A DNA stretch of 64,000 nt, from assembly GCF_009754945.1 (NCBI RefSeq), contig NZ_WPIN01000023.1, positions 62,001 through 126,000 on the forward strand, in the 5' to 3' direction. The DNA is from Spirosoma arboris. Lineage in GTDB: Bacteria; Bacteroidota; Bacteroidia; Cytophagales; Spirosomataceae. Below are positions 54,288 to 63,141 of the stretch, one piece after another. Below the pieces are notes generated by a model. The model saw nothing but the letters and a program-made list of their open reading frames with translations, was not told the DNA's origin and did not search any database. The translations under genes and the position numbers were made by a program. Numbering within the stretch: the first letter of the stretch is position 1; the number at the start of each line of letters is the position of its first letter.

Positions 54288-55325
54288 ATGAACCAACCCT
54301 TAGTTTTGTTAACGAAGACAAGCCGTTCCTGGCTGGTGCTGATTAGCTCCTTGACGCTGTTACTAACCTACTGGGGCTGGCAATTGTATCGACTCATCGG
54401 CTCGCAACGGGATGAAGATCTGCCTGATTTGAGTAGTCTGATCCGGTATCTACTAGGCCTGTTGCTGCTCTTGATCAGTATTGGCCTGCTAGCCCACCTG
54501 AATTACCGCTTCCTGTTTCGACGCTGGATGAGGCAGGATCCCAACCCACTCTATTACTGGAGCTGGTTGTGTTGGGTAGGGTTAGCCTTATTTGAAGTCT
54601 TACAAGTGCGTACCGATCACGACCCGACGTTCATCGATGAAAATATTCTGGTCACGGTTCTCTTGATGGGCTTGCTGATTGGATACGGTTTTATTGCCGA
54701 CAGCTTGAAAACCCGTCAACAGCAGCAACAGCTACTTCAAGAAAAGACAAAAGCGGAACTCGCGGCCCTAAAAGCGCAGATCAATCCCCATTTTTTGTTC
54801 AATGCCCTCAATACCATTTATAACGAAGCCCAACGCTCCGAAAACCAGGCCGTTGCTGAGTTGATCGAACATTTATCGGGTATTATGCGGTTTACCATTC
54901 GCGAATCGAGCCACCCGACGATTTCGGTTGAGCAGGAATTTCAATTTCTGGAAAAATATCTGGCTTTGCAACGAGCCCGTTTGCCCCAACTAGCCACCCT
55001 TAAAGTCCAGACCCAGCTGGATTGGGATGGATTACCGGCGGAAGTAGCTCCCTTACTGCTTATTCCGTTTGTAGAGAATATGTTTCAATACGGGATTAGT
55101 TTTCAGCAGGCTGCCTGCTTAGATCTGGAGGTAGTAGTTGAAAACCAGCAACTTCACATGCATGTAGTGAATACGCTGCATCCGGCTACCAACCAAACCG
55201 GTGGTTCCGGAACGGGCATCAAAAATGCCCGGCAACGCCTGGCGCTATTGTATCCCAATCGGCACGAGTTAACCATAGAGCAAACAGATCAGTTATTTCG
55301 GGTTACGTTACAAATTAATTTATAA
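54288..55325 (+). CDS. LytS/YehU-type sensor histidine kinase
   Basis: I chose ATG at 54288 (345 residues). Four membrane helices occupy the first 140 residues. The His_kinase domain has LKAQINPHFLFNALNTIYNE with phospho-accepting His168. The ATP-binding part has LLIPFVENMFQYG (N box) and GGSGTGIKNARQRLALLYPN (G box). It is the membrane sensor of a two-component pair with the LytTR regulator five bases downstream. The preceding envelope genes may be part of its stimulus system. Confidence 0.92.
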   Translation: MNQPLVLLTKTSRSWLVLISSLTLLLTYWGWQLYRLIGSQRDEDLPDLSSLIRYLLGLLLLLISIGLLAHLNYRFLFRRWMRQDPNPLYYWSWLCWVGLALFEVLQVRTDHDPTFIDENILVTVLLMGLLIGYGFIADSLKTRQQQQQLLQEKTKAELAALKAQINPHFLFNALNTIYNEAQRSENQAVAELIEHLSGIMRFTIRESSHPTISVEQEFQFLEKYLALQRARLPQLATLKVQTQLDWDGLPAEVAPLLLIPFVENMFQYGISFQQAACLDLEVVVENQQLHMHVVNTLHPATNQTGGSGTGIKNARQRLALLYPNRHELTIEQTDQLFRVTLQINL

Positions 55326-55330
55326 ATCGT

Positions 55331-56014
55331 ATGCTTCGAGCTATTGCTATTGATGATGAACCGGCAGCCCTGGAAGTGCTGAGCCGCTACGCCGAAAAGG
55401 TTCCTTTTTTAGCGCTGACAGCCACGTTTCTGAGCACTGCTGATGCGCTAACCTATCTGCACACCCAGCGGAATGAGCTGATTTTCCTGGACATCCGGAT
55501 GCCGGATTTAAACGGGACCGAGTTTGCACAGCTGATTGCTCCCCTGCAAAAACGGATTATTTTTACGACGGCCTACCCGGAGTATGCGCTGGAGGGGTTT
55601 GCCTTAAACGCGCTCGATTATTTACTCAAGCCCATTGAGTTCAGTCGTTTTCTGCACAGCTGCAACCGGGCCTACAGCCAATCGGTCTTGCAGCGGGGGG
55701 AACCCTCAAGTCTATTTGTGAAAGATGGCTACGACTGGGTTCGGGTGAATCTCCAGGAAGTGCTTTATATTCATTCCGATACGAACCTACTCTTTATTCA
55801 CCAGGAAAATCGGCAGGTCAGCACCCGCATGACGTTAGCCGAAATGATCGAGCTCTTACCAGAGGGGCAATTTATCCGTATTCATAAGTCGTATGTGGTG
55901 GCACTGAATTTTATCCGTAAGATCGAACGACATCAGGTAACCGTTGGTAATGTATTGATTCCGCTCGCGTCCAGTTACCGTCCTTTGCTGGAACAACGCT
56001 TGCTACGTAACTAG
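55331..56014 (+). CDS. LytTR-family response regulator
   Basis: The 227-residue protein has a receiver domain (AIDDEPAALEVL, Asp54 in LIFLDIRMPDLNG, Thr in FTTAYPEYALEGF, Lys in DYLLKPIEF). A LytTR DNA-binding domain follows from about residue 125 (FVKDGYDWVRVNLQEVLYIH, IRIHKSYVVALNFIRKIERH). It is the partner of the adjacent LytS kinase. The gene directly follows it with no terminator, and the truncated channel fragment begins within a few bases of its stop. Confidence 0.93.
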   Translation: MLRAIAIDDEPAALEVLSRYAEKVPFLALTATFLSTADALTYLHTQRNELIFLDIRMPDLNGTEFAQLIAPLQKRIIFTTAYPEYALEGFALNALDYLLKPIEFSRFLHSCNRAYSQSVLQRGEPSSLFVKDGYDWVRVNLQEVLYIHSDTNLLFIHQENRQVSTRMTLAEMIELLPEGQFIRIHKSYVVALNFIRKIERHQVTVGNVLIPLASSYRPLLEQRLLRN

Positions 56015-56015
56015 A

Positions 56016-56630
56016 CTGGCACGGCATGCTGGACTTTTATTTCGCATTCTGGCATGGACTTTTACCCTGTTATTTACCTTTGAGTTTATTCTACGTTTGA
56101 TTGCCGTACAAAAGCCATTTCGGTACTTATTTAGCTTTTTTGGCCTCGTTGATTTGCTGGCGATCCTACCCGCCTATCTGAGTCTGTTTCTGCTGGGTTC
56201 TCATGAACTGGCGGTGATCCGTATCCTACGATTGCTGCGGATTTTTCGTATTTTAAAATTACAGGAATACAGCTCAGCGGCTGATTTACTAGCCACTTCA
56301 CTGCGGGAAAGCCGAGCCAAAATCACGGTGTTCTTCGTGGCTATTTTTACGCTGGTAATTACGCTAGGAGCCATGATGTATGTGGTTGAGGGGCGTAGTA
56401 ATGGCTTTGAGAGTATTCCGGTTAGTATCTACTGGGCAATTATTGCCATTACCACGGTTGGGTATGGAGATATTGTACCCACCACAGCGATGGGTAAACT
56501 GATTGCCAGTCTGATTATGATGATGGGATATCTCATTATTGCTGTCCCCACGATAGTAGATAATGCTTTCGGTCAATTCAACATAAGCCGTATCTTCATC
56601 AACTTTGTCTGCTTAGTACAAGTGGGGTGA
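56016..56630 (+). pseudogene. Truncated voltage-gated K+ channel (S3-S6 only)
   Basis: The frame reads LLFRILAWTFTLLFTFEFIL from its first codons, the second half of S2, with no ATG, GTG or TTG before it. S1 and the start of S2 (about 60-70 residues in relatives) are missing. The voltage-sensor helix is kept (VIRILRLLRIFRILKLQEYS), as are the pore and filter (TTVGYGDIVPTTAMG). Homology stops near IIAVPT, and the last 25 residues are unrelated. TTG at 56097 would give 177 residues lacking half the sensor. A remnant joined to the regulator gene by deletion is the best reading. Confidence 0.7.
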
Positions 56631-56640
56631 ATTGACTACT

Positions 56641-57048
56641 ATGGCCAGCAAGAAAGAGCGGGAATTGATTTTCAACAAGTTTGGCGGCAAGTGTGCTTAC
56701 TGCGGCTGTGAGTTATTAAAAGGGTGGCATATTGATGAGTTGAAACCCATACGAAGGAACCGGAAATGGGATCGAAAAAAGCGAAAGTGGCTTTACGATG
56801 GCACCTGCAAGCATCCCGAACGGCTTCACATTGATAATCAGATGCCTGCCTGTGCCTCCTGCAATATCAATAAGCATACGCTGTCACTGGAGGAGTTCAG
56901 AAAGCTGGTAGGTGGTTTTCTCACGTCACTAAATCGAGATTCGACCCAGTATAAGATTGCCAAACGTTATGGTTTTATTGAGGAGGTTGTCAAACCAGTG
57001 ATTTTCTATTTTGAGACGGTTCAATCACAGCAATCTGAAGCAAACTAG
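56641..57048 (+). CDS. HNH endonuclease
   Basis: ATG at 56641 gives 135 residues; the TTG three codons upstream is less likely. The HNH fold is complete. A first zinc pair is CAYCGC, WHIDELKPI carries the catalytic His, LHIDNQMPACASCNINKH has the Asn and second Cys pair, and the final His follows. A basic stretch sits between the two halves. Such small HNH enzymes are common in phage and mobile DNA, and may be nicking or homing enzymes. It stands 10 bp after the channel remnant. Confidence 0.87.
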   Translation: MASKKERELIFNKFGGKCAYCGCELLKGWHIDELKPIRRNRKWDRKKRKWLYDGTCKHPERLHIDNQMPACASCNINKHTLSLEEFRKLVGGFLTSLNRDSTQYKIAKRYGFIEEVVKPVIFYFETVQSQQSEAN

Positions 57049-57495
57049 AAAAAGGTCCAAATTCGTCCGATTTGGATCCGAAGCAGATACCTGTCCAACT
57101 CAATCTGTAGCCTACAGACAGAAAGTGAATAGATAAAAGCAAGCCACTTCAAGTTGACGTGGCCTGACTAAACTAACCATTCACTACACTAAATGATAAC
57201 TAAGGTTATAACCAACAGTCAAGATAATAGCTATCCGATTAAGAAAATATTGTAAGCTACCAGGCCATGCTACGTCTAATGATTACTTCAGTTATGGTTC
57301 TGATTCCTGAAACGCGCAGGCCAGGAAATTAGGGGCAATAGTCCAACTGGATTTCTACATGCACTTAAGCCAGTTATTTTTGGACCTTTTAAGATCAGGC
57401 CGCTTCCTCATTTGGGGGTATTTTTTTAAGCGGTGCATCTACGGCCAACGTTCTCCCTCCAGTCACTAAGCATAAACGAACTGGACGAGCTACCT
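57049..57495. other. Intergenic, weak inverted repeats only
   Basis: This 447-bp stretch has a short inverted repeat TCCAAAT/ATTTGGA near 57060 and GCCAC/GTGGC near 57145, neither with a T-tract. No gene or RNA is recognised. Confidence 0.45.
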
Positions 57496-57870
57496 ATGGA
57501 AACAATGGATGAATTTTTTGGACATATCATTCAGGGTATGTATTCCGCTGAAAAACAGGCGCTGGAAGCAATGCCAAAACTCGTTAAGCGGGTAACGAGT
57601 GACCAACTACGACAAGCCTTACAAGTTCATCTGCACGAATCAGAAAGTCAGGCTACCCGGCTCGAGCAGATTGTTAAACAGTTGGGCATTAAACCAGAAG
57701 GGGAAATGTGTATGACTATGTAGGGGTTGATTGAAAAAGCCCAGGACTTGATGGATCAATTAGAGGATGGTCCTTTGGCCGATGCGGCTATTATTGGCGC
57801 TGCCCAGAAGATGGAACACTACGGAATTGCCAGTTATGGTACGGCCCAAACCCTGTTGGCTGTTTCGTAA
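57496..57870 (+). pseudogene. YciE/DUF892 ferritin-like gene with nonsense codon
   Basis: From ATG 57496 the first 75 codons read as the first half of a DUF892 ferritin-like protein (METMDEFFGHIIQGMYSAEK). TAG at 57721-57723 interrupts. The same frame continues without a shift: GLIEKAQDLMDQLEDGPLAD, AAIIGAAQKMEHYGIASYGT, ending at TAA 57868. Relatives have M-E-G-L-I at the break, so one G-to-T change (GAG to TAG) explains it. The last 30-35 residues of the family are missing as well. It is probably inactive. Confidence 0.8.
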
Positions 57871-57991
57871 TGGTCCATTAATGATCGGGCCTATGGGGCT
57901 GGTTGTTAATACCTATGTGTTGTTCGACCATGACAAGTTTAGAGCTGTCAATAACTGACTGAAAAAACCGAAATTAAAATTCTCTGAGAGA

Positions 57992-59572
57992 ATGACACGA
58001 CAAAAAAAAATAACGTTGCTACTCAGCATCACCCTATTTGTAATGCTGGCTGGCAGCTTGATTACTTCCTTATTTTTTAAAGAACCGTGGCTGTGGATGG
58101 ATGAAGTTCTCAGTTACCTGCTGATTTCAGATCCATCAATTGCTCACGTAAATGAGGCCGTAGTTAGTGGTATGGATGCCAATCCACCTTTTTTTGCTAA
58201 TCTATACTGGTTTATCGGCCATACAATCAGCCTGAATCCGCAGTTTCTACGGGCTGTTTCCATTGTTATTTTTGCGCTTACAATCGCTTTATTTTATCGG
58301 TTTACAACCACTTTAGTGGGTACACCTGTTACCAATTTTGTGCTTATCACGGCCATTGTTAGCCTAACCTATTTAAACATTACGTTAGCCACGCAAATAC
58401 GCGCTTATTCAGTTTTTCTGCTAGCTGGCCTCTTCTATTTTGTTGTTTTACAGCGGCTAATCGCTTCTCCCGCCAACATTAAGTGGCTAATTGCCCATTG
58501 TCTGGCAGGTCTTCTCCTGGTACTTACGCATAATTTTGGCCTGTTTTATGTGGCTGCGTCAGGTGCTTTTTTTGCCATTTTATACCTCTGGTCCAGGCAA
58601 CGAGCGTACTTGTTGGTACTGGCCACGTATGGGCTGATTGCTCTGGGTTGGCTGCTGATCTGGTATTCGAGCTTTGCGATCCAAACCGAAGCGGGAAAAC
58701 CGCATTCTTGGATTCCCATACCCACATTTTTATCTTTTTTTACCACCGTTGGTGAATTGATTCCGACTATCTCATCGGCATTGGAGCGGAGGCCTATTTT
58801 TTTAGTCTTACCCCTGTTACGCGTCGTGCTGGTTAGCGTGTTATTTATCTATATAGCTCTGCTACGACTGAATAAAAACAGTCAGGCTATTTGGGATGAC
58901 AAGGCCTTGATGGTTTACTTGTTGGCTGGCTGGATATACATGGCCACTATTTGTATAGCGCTACTGGTTTCGCTGGTTCACACATCGGTTTTTATTAGTC
59001 GGTATCAATGGCCAAGTCATTTACTCCTCATCTACCAGTTCGTCTATGCATGGTCTCTGTTGCGTGATCGCTGGCATATTCCAGCCAGAGTATCTGGCTG
59101 GAATATGCAGCTGGTATCTGTGTATGCCTTGCTGCTGGCAGGCTTTCTTTTTTATCAAAATCGTAAAGTGGTCATCTTCCCAGGCGGTGTACTACAGGGA
59201 TTGTCGCAACTAGACAAACGATATCCTGTCTTCGTCGAATCGGCTCATTACTTTCTTCCTATCTGGTTCCATGACAAATCGACGAATGTGCACTATGTAC
59301 TTGATTGGCAAACGGCAGTTCGGCCAGGTAACATGTTGAATGCATCAGTGGAGCACAAAATTCTGGAAGCAGTTCGGAATAAATATCAGGTAAGCGGAAT
59401 CATGCCTGAAAAGAGCTTCAATCGGATGGTTGTTCCTCATTTTTATGTCATTGACGAAGGGGGTATTTATCAAATTGAACAGTTTATTCGGAGTGGGCAG
59501 GTACGCGTCATTCGCCAATTACCAATTAACCTGTCAGGGCACCGTATTCTGGAATGCACATTCCGATCTTAA
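57992..59572 (+). CDS. GT-C family membrane glycosyltransferase
   Basis: The 526-residue protein has about eleven membrane helices. A first-loop acidic pair typical of ArnT/PMT-type GT-C enzymes lies in EPWLWMDEVLSYLLIS. A second loop, SGMDANPPFFANLYWFIGHT, matches the conserved N-P-P-x-F region of this group. The C-terminal 100 residues are a soluble domain. It would transfer a sugar from a polyprenyl-phosphate donor to an envelope acceptor on the outer face of the inner membrane. Other glycosylation and polysaccharide genes lie nearby. Confidence 0.82.
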   Translation: MTRQKKITLLLSITLFVMLAGSLITSLFFKEPWLWMDEVLSYLLISDPSIAHVNEAVVSGMDANPPFFANLYWFIGHTISLNPQFLRAVSIVIFALTIALFYRFTTTLVGTPVTNFVLITAIVSLTYLNITLATQIRAYSVFLLAGLFYFVVLQRLIASPANIKWLIAHCLAGLLLVLTHNFGLFYVAASGAFFAILYLWSRQRAYLLVLATYGLIALGWLLIWYSSFAIQTEAGKPHSWIPIPTFLSFFTTVGELIPTISSALERRPIFLVLPLLRVVLVSVLFIYIALLRLNKNSQAIWDDKALMVYLLAGWIYMATICIALLVSLVHTSVFISRYQWPSHLLLIYQFVYAWSLLRDRWHIPARVSGWNMQLVSVYALLLAGFLFYQNRKVVIFPGGVLQGLSQLDKRYPVFVESAHYFLPIWFHDKSTNVHYVLDWQTAVRPGNMLNASVEHKILEAVRNKYQVSGIMPEKSFNRMVVPHFYVIDEGGIYQIEQFIRSGQVRVIRQLPINLSGHRILECTFRS

Positions 59573-59782
59573 TTCTTGGTTTCACCACGACATTAAACTC
59601 ACTTGATAAGGAGTTTACCATGAAACGCTGCTAATCGCCCGCTACCTAACTAAGTCCTATCTACTGAGTTGCCTTTCTGGCTTATGTGTTAAGTAATACA
59701 AGTATTTTATTGTCTGAGAGCTATTGATGGAAGATGATATATTTATGATTTATCTAATTAATATATTTTTATACAACCTATT

Positions 59783-60451
59783 GTGGAGACTAAAAAACGT
59801 AACCGAGTTGCTACAACCCAGCGTATAGTTAATGCCCTGGAGCAAATTCTATTGGATGAGGGGATTCAGGGCATTAGCATGAATGCCATTGCTGAAAAGG
59901 CTGCTGTAAGCAAGATGCTTATTTACCGCTATTTTGGCGGATTGGAAGGACTATTAGAATACTATATAAGGCGAGGACAACTCGTTCCTCACTTCACACC
60001 CGCTTGGCTGGAACAGCTTCAGCCTGTCCAGCCAAAAGATCTTGCTCCCTTTTGGTCGGCTCACACTATACAGCTTTTTCGCCAGTTTCGTCAGGTTCGC
60101 ACTGCTCGCGAATTACTAAAACTTAGTGTCAAAGAAGCTGACTCTTTAGCCGAAGTAGCCAGTAGGAGTTTAGACGCTGAATTAACGCTGCTCGTTAATC
60201 AACTTGCTTTTATTAAAGGAGTTGATCATCAGGCTATTTCAGCGGTAATTTTTGGCGCTTTGTCGTACTTAACTATCCAGGCGCAACTCAACCGACCGGT
60301 GATCGGCCTGGATATGCGCAGTGAAGCAGGCTGGCAACGGATCGAAGAGTCTGTTCGAGTGATTTATCATGCATTAAGCAAGTTAGCAGCCGAGTCGTCC
60401 TCAGTCCAACTACTAAGTAAACCAGCTAACCGGGTAGTACAGGAATGGTAA
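59783..60451 (+). CDS. TetR/AcrR-family regulator
   Basis: The start is GTG at 59783 (222 residues), with no ATG nearby that keeps the HTH whole. The HTH is RIVNALEQILLDEGIQGISM then NAIAEKAAVSKMLIYRYFGG, the standard TetR pattern ending in L/I-Y-R-Y-F. The C-terminal ligand domain is helical and unrecognised. It is convergent with the GMC oxidoreductase gene (33 bp apart). Confidence 0.9.
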   Translation: METKKRNRVATTQRIVNALEQILLDEGIQGISMNAIAEKAAVSKMLIYRYFGGLEGLLEYYIRRGQLVPHFTPAWLEQLQPVQPKDLAPFWSAHTIQLFRQFRQVRTARELLKLSVKEADSLAEVASRSLDAELTLLVNQLAFIKGVDHQAISAVIFGALSYLTIQAQLNRPVIGLDMRSEAGWQRIEESVRVIYHALSKLAAESSSVQLLSKPANRVVQEW

Positions 60452-60484
60452 GCTAATCGTGTTGGCTATTTATTCTCCGCACGC

Positions 60485-62188
60485 TTACTTCACTACAAGT
60501 GATTGATCCGCGAAATCTCTGATACTATTCTTGGTCTTCAGGTGGTCTGCTAGTAGCAAAGCATGAGCGATAATGGTAAAGGTTGGGTTGGCGTGTCCAC
60601 CCGTAGGAAATACGGAGGAGCCAGCTATATACAGGTTCGACAGGCCATAAACTTTTGCGTTACGATCCACGACACCCGTTCGAGGGTCGTCCGACATGCG
60701 GGTTGTGCCAATGTGATGCGCTCCCGAATTAAACGAGCGCATTGACTCCGCTATGTAGGCGCGTAACCCTGCTTCGGAATAAAGCACTTCGCCGAGGTTT
60801 TTCCGTCGAAAATTTTCAACAAAAAGGTTGTGTGCCAACACCACAGATTCGACATCAGCCTCTAAAAAAGCAATGCTAACTTCTGCCCGTGGTACACCAA
60901 ATGCATCGGTTTTCGAAGTCGACAAAAACACCCGGCTTTCACGATTGGGAATTTGTTCGGTTTGAAAATACAAACCCCAGTACTTCGAGTTCATGGCAGG
61001 AAGAAGGTAAGGTAGCCGACGTTTAGCCAGTCGCTTCATGCCCAGACGAAAGAGGTTTGGTAGTTGCGAGAAGCTTTTGGTCCCCATGTTAATGAGGTGT
61101 TCTTTTAGGTCAGGAAAAACCAGTCTGGCTTTCCTGACTGCGTTCCGCACGGATTTCTGGCTGGCAATTGAGAGTAGCCCTTTACTAACGAAACGAGCTG
61201 AAAATAATAAATCTCTATGTCCTTCTGTACTGTGAGATAAGTATAGAAAAAAGATAGAATTTAATAATTTATGTGCTTTTTGAGCTTCTTCTGGTATCCA
61301 CCAGCGCCGACGGCAATAAACACCTTCGGGGTCACGCTCAAAATCAGCCAGGAGGCTGTCTCGGTTGGCTGGATTAATTTCGGCGTATATTCCGCTTAGG
61401 TGCGCCATATAATAGCGACCCACATTGTCGTGCAGGTTGCCCATCCCAGTTGGGAATTGTTTGTTGTGCGATGCCAGCAGGAGTCTGGGGTTCTCGATGC
61501 CTCCAGCTGCCAGTACAAATGTGGTGGCTTCTATGGAAATTTGAAAACCATCCACCGCCACAGCAACAGAGGAGACCTGATCGCTATTGTCCACCATATT
61601 TATCTTCAGTACATGAGCGTCCAGCAACACCTGAATGGCTAGGCTTCTGTCCAGTTCAGTCCGGTACGCTTTGGCGAAGTTGATGGGCGGGCTCCAGCGT
61701 TCCAGGTGATTCGAAACAAAGTCTGTTGAATCAAGGCCAGCAATAATTTCACGTGGGTTATCGGGAAAAGCGGCATGGGCATTGAAGGTGGAGTCACCAA
61801 TCTGACAAAGGCTAGCGGCTTTGCGATAATAGGGTTCCAGTGTTTCGTAGGGGAATGGCCAGCCGCTGTCGGGAACCCAGGAACGTTTCTTAAAGTCGAT
61901 TGGGTCAAAAGGAATACAGCGACCTCCCCAGGCCGCTGATGTCCCACCAAATTGGCGCCGACGATTCTCTTCAAGCGGCTCATGTGAACCAGGCGTCGCC
62001 ACGACACCACGATTAAGGTCTTGATTGTCAACTGTTTCGGACCAGGCTCCGCCAGCTACAATGATAATCGTTCGTCGCAACGAATCTAAGCTAAGTGCCA
62101 TTGAAATAGCTGCTGGACCACTGCCAATAATACAGATATCAGCTGTGAGCGTCTGCCCGGATTGAAAGTTGTTTTTCGTGACAATCAT
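60485..62188 (-). CDS. GMC-family oxidoreductase
   Basis: The 567-residue flavoprotein has the dinucleotide motif DICIIGSGPAAISMAL (about residues 16-31), GGTSAAWGGRCIPFDPIDFK, and FVLAAGGIENPRLLLAS. The C-terminal GMC box is HHIGTTRMSDDPRTGVVDRN with SSVFPTGGHANPTFTIIAHA, which contains the catalytic His and Asn region. No signal peptide is present. It oxidises an alcohol, often a sugar or polyol. It overlaps the stop of the aldo/keto reductase by four bases (62185-62188), so the two probably act in one pathway. Confidence 0.9.
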   Translation of the reverse strand: MIVTKNNFQSGQTLTADICIIGSGPAAISMALSLDSLRRTIIIVAGGAWSETVDNQDLNRGVVATPGSHEPLEENRRRQFGGTSAAWGGRCIPFDPIDFKKRSWVPDSGWPFPYETLEPYYRKAASLCQIGDSTFNAHAAFPDNPREIIAGLDSTDFVSNHLERWSPPINFAKAYRTELDRSLAIQVLLDAHVLKINMVDNSDQVSSVAVAVDGFQISIEATTFVLAAGGIENPRLLLASHNKQFPTGMGNLHDNVGRYYMAHLSGIYAEINPANRDSLLADFERDPEGVYCRRRWWIPEEAQKAHKLLNSIFFLYLSHSTEGHRDLLFSARFVSKGLLSIASQKSVRNAVRKARLVFPDLKEHLINMGTKSFSQLPNLFRLGMKRLAKRRLPYLLPAMNSKYWGLYFQTEQIPNRESRVFLSTSKTDAFGVPRAEVSIAFLEADVESVVLAHNLFVENFRRKNLGEVLYSEAGLRAYIAESMRSFNSGAHHIGTTRMSDDPRTGVVDRNAKVYGLSNLYIAGSSVFPTGGHANPTFTIIAHALLLADHLKTKNSIRDFADQSLVVK

Positions 62189-63066
62189 GTTAGTAATTTG
62201 CTAATGAGTGGTAAGTGTTGCGCCAGGCTTTTTGTATACTTCAACGACTCTATGTTATGGAGTAGGTGCGTAATATTACTAGTCCCGAAGAGTACCACAT
62301 CAGCTTTTTGATCGGCCAGCACAGCAGCAATCAGGAACTGAACAAGTGACATATTCGACAGTCCGTTTAGCCTTTGGATTGCCGTGGTCTGTTGCCCGAA
62401 TAGCTGTTGTAACATTTTATAGGGCTGCAAAACTTGATTCGCGATCACTGGAATCCCTTGAGAATGGCACAAGGCGACGATGGGATTATTACTGCACCAC
62501 GTTGCTGACGTTTGTACCAACTGCACCTGGCCACTGCGAATACCCTCCTCTACAACTCGGTAGTCGTTAGTCGATACCCCCGTATAGCAAGCCAGACCCT
62601 GTTGCCTGATTTTTGCCAGACCATCCCAGGAATCGGCATTGGCGATGTCGCCCCAGGAGGGCTCATGTAGGAAGAACGCATCGACCGCTTCGACCCCCAG
62701 CCGTTTACTGCTTTTCTGAACAGAGTCAATCAGATAGGCTGCGGTATATGTAGGTTTAGCACCAGCTCGCTGCTTTATTTTTTTGCCGATCTGGTTCAGA
62801 GGAGACAGCCAGTTGGGTGCGTGTACATAAGGTAAACCTGCCTTCGTGACGACGAAAAATGGGTAACCTGTTGTTTTAAGACACTTCCCAATAAGGCGCT
62901 CCGCATCGCCGGACCCATAAAAATCAGCGGTATCAATGAGGTTAACCCCATTTGCTGTTGCTACTGTCAGTAAGTTTATAAATTCGTCTGACGACAGCCG
63001 ACTTCCCAGCGAAGCAACCCGACTGGTTCCAATTCCTACCCGCGAAAGTTGATGTAAAGCAATCAT
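62185..63066 (-). CDS. Aldo/keto reductase
   Basis: The 293-residue TIM-barrel protein starts GIGTSRVASLGSRLSSDEFI and has the catalytic tetrad in order. Asp and Tyr are in NLIDTADFYGSGDAERLIGK, Lys in FFVVTKAGLPY and His in VDAFFLHEPSWG. The C-terminal cofactor loop is VVLFGTSNITHLLHNIESLK. It reduces an aldehyde or ketone with NAD(P)H. The 4-nt overlap with the GMC gene and the glycosyltransferase 75 bp upstream suggest a saccharide or glycoconjugate modification pathway. Confidence 0.88.
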   Translation of the reverse strand: MIALHQLSRVGIGTSRVASLGSRLSSDEFINLLTVATANGVNLIDTADFYGSGDAERLIGKCLKTTGYPFFVVTKAGLPYVHAPNWLSPLNQIGKKIKQRAGAKPTYTAAYLIDSVQKSSKRLGVEAVDAFFLHEPSWGDIANADSWDGLAKIRQQGLACYTGVSTNDYRVVEEGIRSGQVQLVQTSATWCSNNPIVALCHSQGIPVIANQVLQPYKMLQQLFGQQTTAIQRLNGLSNMSLVQFLIAAVLADQKADVVLFGTSNITHLLHNIESLKYTKSLAQHLPLISKLLT

Positions 63067-63141
63067 GATAGAAAGTATTAATGATTTGTATACGCAGAGG
63101 CATCGGTCTATTGACCCTCTTTACTACATAGTTATAGATTC

